From Candidatus Zambryskibacteria bacterium RIFCSPLOWO2_01_FULL_39_39 (GTDB lineage: Bacteria > Patescibacteriota > Minisyncoccia > Phycocordibacterales > WO2-35-19), in assembly GCA_001823925.1 (NCBI GenBank), contig MHWB01000002.1, positions 1-60,869 of the forward strand: a stretch of DNA of 60,869 bases, given 5' to 3'. Both the position numbers and the translations under genes were made by a program. Below are positions 55,438-60,869 of the stretch, piece after piece. Under the pieces are notes generated by a model. It was given only the letters and a program-made list of their open reading frames with translations. It made no database searches and was not told where the DNA came from. Position 1 is the first letter of the stretch. Every line of letters begins with the position of its first letter.

Positions 55438-56580
55438 TCAACGGATAGTTGCCAAAAAAATCCGTAGAGTCTCATCTTCAAGTTTTTTATGCATAGTGTC
55501 AACTTCAGAACTTAACAAGGTCCGATTGAGAGATCTATAAATAATCCGAAAAGCGAAACTTACTTTATTTTTACCAAATTTTTGTTCGTCTTCGTATCTA
55601 TCTAAGAGTTTAACTTCTTCAACCAGATCTTCCCCTATGACTTCTCGGATTAAATCAAAATAATTGTTTGGCACAAAGTTTTTATCTACTATAAAAGAAA
55701 TGTCACGGACTATGGGCGGGTATTTACTAACTTCTTTATATTTTTGGCCAAGATTAAGCTGTTTTTTAATCCTCTCATCTTCTGACCAAAGTAGGCGGAT
55801 ATCAGGTAAAGACATGCTTACAATCGCCAATCTCTCCAAACCAAATCCAAACGCCCAGCCAGTATATTTTTTTGAGTCAACTCCGAGCTTTTCTAAAACA
55901 CTACCCTTGACCACACCACAACCAACCACCTCAACCCATTTGTCATCAATTAGAACTTCCATTTCCAAAGATGGATCCGTATATGGAAAAGTATCTTTGT
56001 TTAAGCGGTACTTAATTTGAGGTCCGAATACAGCAGCAGCAATATTTCCAAGAGCTTCTTCCAAATCTTTTTGACCGATTGTCTTCAAAGTTTTTGGCGC
56101 CAGAAACCAACCATCTATTTGATGAAAAACATTCATATGATTGCGGTCTATTTCATCTTTGCGGTAAACTTTGCCAAAACTAAAACAGCCAACTGGTTCA
56201 TTTTGAGCTATACGTTTTTTTATTTCTTCGTGCATCAAATAGTAATACCAACAAACAGTGGTGTGAGTCCGCAAAATATTTTTATCATCTACATAATATG
56301 TGTCTGACTTGCTCCTAGCGGGATGATCTGCTGGGAAATCAAACAAATCAAAACTTATATTGGCTGGGACGATTTCAGGAGTTTTGATAATATCTAAATC
56401 TTTAAAATAGGGATAACATATTATACGATTTACAATTTCTGCAATAGGACTGCCCTGAGTGCGGGAAAGGTCTGGCATAGCCAAGTATCGCTTCATACGC
56501 AAAGCATCAGCATCCTTTCGATTGTTCAAATCTTTGAGCTTTTTCTCTTCTTCGTCTGTTGGAATAATGTATTCTTTCAT
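55438..56580 (-). CDS. pheS: Phenylalanyl-tRNA synthetase alpha-type core fused to C-terminal FDX-ACB domain
   Basis: HTTVCWYYYLM, FSFGKVYRKDEIDRNHMNVFHQIDGWF, GWAFGFGLERLAI; C-term PPIVRDISFIVDKNFVPNNYFDLI...FRIIYRSLNRTLLSSEVD. Confidence 0.88.
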   Translation of the reverse strand: MKEYIIPTDEEEKKLKDLNNRKDADALRMKRYLAMPDLSRTQGSPIAEIVNRIICYPYFKDLDIIKTPEIVPANISFDLFDFPADHPARSKSDTYYVDDKNILRTHTTVCWYYYLMHEEIKKRIAQNEPVGCFSFGKVYRKDEIDRNHMNVFHQIDGWFLAPKTLKTIGQKDLEEALGNIAAAVFGPQIKYRLNKDTFPYTDPSLEMEVLIDDKWVEVVGCGVVKGSVLEKLGVDSKKYTGWAFGFGLERLAIVSMSLPDIRLLWSEDERIKKQLNLGQKYKEVSKYPPIVRDISFIVDKNFVPNNYFDLIREVIGEDLVEEVKLLDRYEDEQKFGKNKVSFAFRIIYRSLNRTLLSSEVDTMHKKLEDETLRIFLATIR

Positions 56581-56628
56581 GTGATTTAGTGTAGCAAAAT
56601 AGATTAGAATTTGCTATAATATGATGTA

Positions 56629-58746
56629 ATGATTAAGGAGGAGAAAAATAAAAAAAGCAAAGATTCAAGTAAATATAGCGCCGATTCTATCACTGTTTTG
56701 GAAGGGCTAGAGCCAGTGCGTCGCAGGCCGGGTATGTATATCGGCACTACTGGGCCGGACGGCTTACATCATCTAATTTGGGAGATTTTTGATAACTCAA
56801 GGGACGAGGCCATGGGAGGCTTTGCTAATGATATAGAAGTTGCTTTTCTTCCCAATAATCAAGTACGGGTCGTCGACAATGGTCGAGGCATCCCAGTTGA
56901 TGTCCACAAACAAACAAAAGTATCAGCTTTGGAGACTATTTTGACCACCCTACACGCGGGTGGAAAATTTGGGGGAGAAGGTTATAAAATCTCTGGCGGT
57001 CTGCATGGAGTAGGGGCTTCCGTAGTTAACGCACTTTCGATATTTATGCGAGCAGAAGTACACCGAGACGGGGGAGTCTACATGCAAGAATATTCTAAAG
57101 GTAAAAAGAAAACGGCAGTTAAAAAAATAGGTTCTTCCAAGCTCTCTGGCACTGTAATCACTTTTGAGCCGGATCCAGAAATATTTGCAACTAATGACAA
57201 CGAAATAAGTTTTGACTTTGACCGAGTGGTCCATCATATGCGTCAACAGGCTTATTTGGTAAAAGGTCTCAAAATATCTGTCTTAGATTTGCGAGAAATA
57301 AATATATCATCTGGCGGAAAAATAAAAGACTCTGAAACTTTTTATTTACGAGACTTGGATATAGAAGCACCTTCTATGTCATTTTATTTTGACGGTGGAC
57401 TCATGTCTCTCATCAGATTTTATAACCACACCCAAAAACCAATTCATAAAAATGTTTTTTATGTTGAAAAATTAAATGAAAATTTTGAGGGAGCAGAAGT
57501 AGCTCTGCAATATGTAGACGATATTTCGGCCCGCATTATGCCTTTTGCCAATAATATATATAACTCTGAAGGAGGAACCCATATCACTGGATTTAAGACA
57601 GCTTTGACTAGAACTTTAAATAATTATGCCAAGAAAAACAATCTTACCAAAAATGGAGATGATGCTTTTACGGGAGAAGATGTGTTAGAGGGACTCACTG
57701 CCGTTATTTCAGTTAAATTGAGAGAAGTGCAATTTGAAGGTCAAACTAAGGCTAAGTTGGGTAGTGTAGAAGCCCGTGGGATGGTTGAGGGTATTTTTGC
57801 TGAAGCCTTTGATGCCTTTTTGGAAGAAAACCCAGATGATGCTAGGGCAATAATTAATAAAGTCACCTTGGCCCTACGCGCTCGCAAAGCGGCTAAAGCG
57901 GCTAAAGATTCAATTTTAAGAAAGGGGGCACTGGAAGGTATGACTTTGCCGGGGAAACTTGCCGATTGCCAGAGTAAATCTGCAGAGGAGTCAGAGCTCT
58001 TTATCGTAGAGGGAGATTCGGCCGGAGGCACCGCCAAGACGGGTAGAGATAGGCGTACTCAAGCGATATTACCATTGAAAGGAAAAATATTAAACATAGA
58101 AAGAGCCCGACTTGACCGTATGCTTGGTTCAGAGCAAATTAAAAATTTGGTAGTCGCTTTGGGTACTGCCATAGGGGACACATTTGATATTTCCAAACTT
58201 CGTTATCATAAAGTGATTATAGCAACCGATGCCGATGTTGACGGCGCCCACATCCGCACTCTTATACTTACTCTACTCTATAGATACTTCCGTCCACTTA
58301 TAGATGGGGGATTTATATACATTGCCCAACCGCCTCTTTATAAAATTAAAAAGGGTAAAGAAATATTTTATGCATACTCTGACGACGAGAAAGCTAAAAT
58401 TTTAGGAAAAGAAGCAGAGGTTGAAATAGTAGAAACTGAAAGTGGAGAGATCGAAAATTCTGATTCAGAAAATGAGGAAGAAAATGAAAATAATAAAGCC
58501 TCCTCCGCTAAAGCTACGGCGGGCCGAAGTAAAATTTCAGTACAACGCTACAAAGGTTTGGGAGAAATGAATGCCGAAGAATTATGGGAAACCACCATGG
58601 ACCCCAAAAAACGTATCTTGAAACAAATAAATGTTGACGAAGCCGGCGAAGCTGACCAAATATTTGATGTTCTTATGGGCACTGACGTCCCATCTCGCAA
58701 ATCTTTCATCCAATCCAACGCCAAACTGGCAACTATTGACATTTAA
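56629..58746 (+). CDS. gyrB: DNA gyrase subunit B
   Basis: RRRPGMYIGTTGPDGLHHLIWEIFDNSRDEAMGG, VEGDSAGGTAKTGRDRRTQAILPLKGKILN, ATDADVDGAHIRTL, RYKGLGEMN. Confidence 0.97.
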   Translation: MIKEEKNKKSKDSSKYSADSITVLEGLEPVRRRPGMYIGTTGPDGLHHLIWEIFDNSRDEAMGGFANDIEVAFLPNNQVRVVDNGRGIPVDVHKQTKVSALETILTTLHAGGKFGGEGYKISGGLHGVGASVVNALSIFMRAEVHRDGGVYMQEYSKGKKKTAVKKIGSSKLSGTVITFEPDPEIFATNDNEISFDFDRVVHHMRQQAYLVKGLKISVLDLREINISSGGKIKDSETFYLRDLDIEAPSMSFYFDGGLMSLIRFYNHTQKPIHKNVFYVEKLNENFEGAEVALQYVDDISARIMPFANNIYNSEGGTHITGFKTALTRTLNNYAKKNNLTKNGDDAFTGEDVLEGLTAVISVKLREVQFEGQTKAKLGSVEARGMVEGIFAEAFDAFLEENPDDARAIINKVTLALRARKAAKAAKDSILRKGALEGMTLPGKLADCQSKSAEESELFIVEGDSAGGTAKTGRDRRTQAILPLKGKILNIERARLDRMLGSEQIKNLVVALGTAIGDTFDISKLRYHKVIIATDADVDGAHIRTLILTLLYRYFRPLIDGGFIYIAQPPLYKIKKGKEIFYAYSDDEKAKILGKEAEVEIVETESGEIENSDSENEEENENNKASSAKATAGRSKISVQRYKGLGEMNAEELWETTMDPKKRILKQINVDEAGEADQIFDVLMGTDVPSRKSFIQSNAKLATIDI
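58498..58528. repeat. Palindromic element inside gyrB
   Basis: gcctcctccgctaaagctacggcgggccgaa. Confidence 0.65.
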
Positions 58747-60524
58747 TTCTTTTCTTTAATTTCTTTTTGGAGAAGTTCTAGGAATTTTGAGGCGGACATT
58801 GAACCAAGTTTTTCGCCTCCGTCAACTGACGGATTGCCACGAGCTTCCACGGTCACTTCTTTTGATTCTACTTCTTTATCACCCAAGACAATCCAATAAG
58901 GGATCTTTTCATTCTTTGCCTGACGCACCTTTTTACCCAAGTTTTCATCTGCCAAATCCACTTCGGCCCTCACACCATTTTCTTTTAACAAATCATAAAT
59001 TTCCTGCGCATAAGCATTGTGCGATTCGCGTACTGGTATGACTTTAACCTGCACTGGTGAGAGCCAGAGAGGAAAATTGCCAGCATAGTGTTCAATAAGA
59101 ATTCCCATAAATCTTTCAAAAGAACCCAGTATGGCTACATGTAAGACTACAACACGATGTTTTTTACCGTCTTCACCAGTGTAATTCATATCAAAATTTT
59201 CTGGTTGATTAAAGTCTAATTGGATCGTTGTCAGTTGCCATTCGCGACCGATTGAATCCTTAACTTTTATATCTATTTTAGGTCCATAAAATGCAGCCTC
59301 ACCCTCTTCAACACTGAATGGGACACCCCAGTTTGTGACCTCTTCAAGCAATATCGCTTCAGCTTTTTGCCAAACACTATCATCTCCAAAATATTTTCCT
59401 TTATTTTTTGGATCACGCACGGAAATTTCAACTTTGTAATCATTAAATCCAAACAAACCATAGACTTTTTGCATTAGTCCAAGAATCATCTTTATTTCTG
59501 ATTGGATCTGATCTTGTTTTATAAAATGATGAGTATCGTCCTGACACAAACTCTTGACTCGCAAAAGACCGGACAATTCACCACTTTTTTCATTTCTGTA
59601 GACGACAGTATTTTCGGCTAAACGCAAAGGTAAGTCGCGATAACTATGTGGCTCAGCATTGTAAATTTCAAAATGATGAGGACAATTCATTGCTTTCATT
59701 ACAAATTCTTCGCCATTTTCGTCTTTCATTGTCGGCATCATAGCGCCATATTTACCCAAGTGACCACTTTTTATATAAAGTTCCTTTTTGGCAATATGAG
59801 GAATCGTAACAAATGAATACCCGAGTTTTTCTTTTTCAGAACGAATAAAGTTTTCCAACTCGGTGCGAATTATATTTCCTTTTGGCAAGTACATGGGCAA
59901 CCCCTTACCAACTAAATCTGAAATAGTAAAAAGTCCTAGTTCTTTGCCTAATTTTTTATGATCTCTTTTTTCAGCTTCTTCTCTTTGTATCAAATATTCG
60001 TCTAACTTTTCTTTTGATTCAAAAGCTAAACCATAAATACGAGTCAACATTTTGTTTTTTTCGTCTCCCCTCCAATAAGCGCCCGCAATACGATCAAGTT
60101 TAAATGATTCCGGACTGATTTCTTTGGAAGGATCTGCTACGTGCCCACCTCGACAAAGATCAGTAAAATCACCGCTTTTATAAAAAGTTATTTTGCCTTC
60201 AAATTCATTTATTAGTTCAATCTTATATTCGTTGTTCTTCCAATACTCCCTCGCTTCATCTGCCGACACCTCCCCACCCTCAAAACTTTTCCAAGAAGGC
60301 AAAATCTCTTTCATTTTTTCTTCAATTTTTTCTAAATCTTTGTCTGAAATAGGAGAAGAAAATTCAAAGTCATAATAAAAACCATTATCTATAGCCGGTC
60401 CGATAGTCGCTTTAGCATCTGGATAAAACTCCTTGACCGCCGCCGCAAGCAGATGTGCTAGTGAATGTCTAACTGATTCAATATTACTTGTCTCGAGCTT
60501 GTCGAGAGATTTTTCTTTATTCAT
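58743..60524 (-). CDS. thrS: Threonyl-tRNA synthetase lacking an N-terminal TGS domain
   Basis: VRHSLAHLLAAAVKEFYPDAKATIGPAIDNGFYYDFEF, MNCPHHFEIY, RNEKSGELSGLLRVKSLCQDDTH. Confidence 0.95.
   Translation of the reverse strand: MNKEKSLDKLETSNIESVRHSLAHLLAAAVKEFYPDAKATIGPAIDNGFYYDFEFSSPISDKDLEKIEEKMKEILPSWKSFEGGEVSADEAREYWKNNEYKIELINEFEGKITFYKSGDFTDLCRGGHVADPSKEISPESFKLDRIAGAYWRGDEKNKMLTRIYGLAFESKEKLDEYLIQREEAEKRDHKKLGKELGLFTISDLVGKGLPMYLPKGNIIRTELENFIRSEKEKLGYSFVTIPHIAKKELYIKSGHLGKYGAMMPTMKDENGEEFVMKAMNCPHHFEIYNAEPHSYRDLPLRLAENTVVYRNEKSGELSGLLRVKSLCQDDTHHFIKQDQIQSEIKMILGLMQKVYGLFGFNDYKVEISVRDPKNKGKYFGDDSVWQKAEAILLEEVTNWGVPFSVEEGEAAFYGPKIDIKVKDSIGREWQLTTIQLDFNQPENFDMNYTGEDGKKHRVVVLHVAILGSFERFMGILIEHYAGNFPLWLSPVQVKVIPVRESHNAYAQEIYDLLKENGVRAEVDLADENLGKKVRQAKNEKIPYWIVLGDKEVESKEVTVEARGNPSVDGGEKLGSMSASKFLELLQKEIKEKN
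58818..58833. repeat. Palindromic element inside thrS 3' end
   Basis: tccgtcaactgacgga, 7-bp stem, 2-nt loop. Confidence 0.75.
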
Positions 60525-60533
60525 AAATAAATG

Positions 60534-60869
60534 TTACAACTTTTTGGCTTTTTCGGCAATTAGAGTCTTTTCGCCATTACGGAGTGAGACACGAGCTTTG
60601 ACAGCAATACATTGGTCGGGGAGAAAGATAGAAGAAAATTCTTGTAAAACACGAGGGAAAACTACCAACTCGATCTGATCGGTTAAATCTGCAAATTTTA
60701 TAAAAAACATTTTGTCACCATTCTTGGTTAAAATATCTCTCATATTTTCTATTAAACCGCCAACCACCACCACCTCGTTTTCTTTGGAACTTTCTTTTAT
60801 TTTCTTTATGGTCATTTTTTGATTTTCTAGTTTTTCTTTGAATTGCTCCATGGGGTGTCCGGAAACATA
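60534..60869 (-). CDS. dnaE: DNA polymerase III alpha subunit C-terminal fragment (runs off right edge)
   Basis: YVSGHPMEQFKEKL; OB-fold VVVVGGLIENMRDILTKNGDKMFFIKFADLTDQIELVVFPRVL. Confidence 0.85.
   Translation of the reverse strand, partial: YVSGHPMEQFKEKLENQKMTIKKIKESSKENEVVVVGGLIENMRDILTKNGDKMFFIKFADLTDQIELVVFPRVLQEFSSIFLPDQCIAVKARVSLRNGEKTLIAEKAKKL

Noticed and set aside
1-60869. Alternative genetic code (TGA as Gly/Trp)
   Set aside because: TGA terminates several ORFs cleanly at family-appropriate ends and conserved proteins read through normally without recoding.
1-60869. CRISPR array
   Set aside because: No regularly spaced identical repeats with unique spacers; repeats seen are isolated palindromes or a two-copy direct repeat.

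Overview
AT-rich 60.9 kb window that reads like a Candidate Phyla Radiation (Patescibacteria/Parcubacteria-type) chromosome using the standard stop codons. Left part (about 1-9.8 kb) is an accessory/defence region: a large serine recombinase, a minus-strand five-gene operon that looks like a CBASS (HTH CapH-like, ImmA/IrrE-type CapP-like peptidase, HNH-SAVED Cap5-like effector, CD-NTase, E2-like protein), and a Fic + AEP-primase/SF2-helicase cassette flanked by a 53-bp direct repeat that abuts a tRNA-Ser(GGA) gene. About 10-24 kb is a cell-surface region: two PEP-CTERM(-like) proteins, three TasA/camelysin-like proteins with a SipW-like signal peptidase that carries a copy of its own substrate motif, repeat-rich secreted proteins and a CAP/SCP protein. 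The rest is mostly housekeeping (trxB, ftsZ, ftsA, ybeY, bS21, hisS-like, lepB, pth, S1, nrdJ, gap, rpiB, rpe-like, split transketolase, pfkB, fba, bL25, bL31, prfA, rpsB, tsf, pheS-FDX-ACB, gyrB, thrS, dnaE end). Most notable: the complete CapH/CapP-type CBASS, the Fic-primase/helicase cassette bounded by tRNA-anchored repeats, the SipW self-substrate motif, and several different palindromic elements inserted in frame in conserved genes (trxB, pth, S1, gyrB, thrS). All family assignments are from motif reading only; no searches were run.
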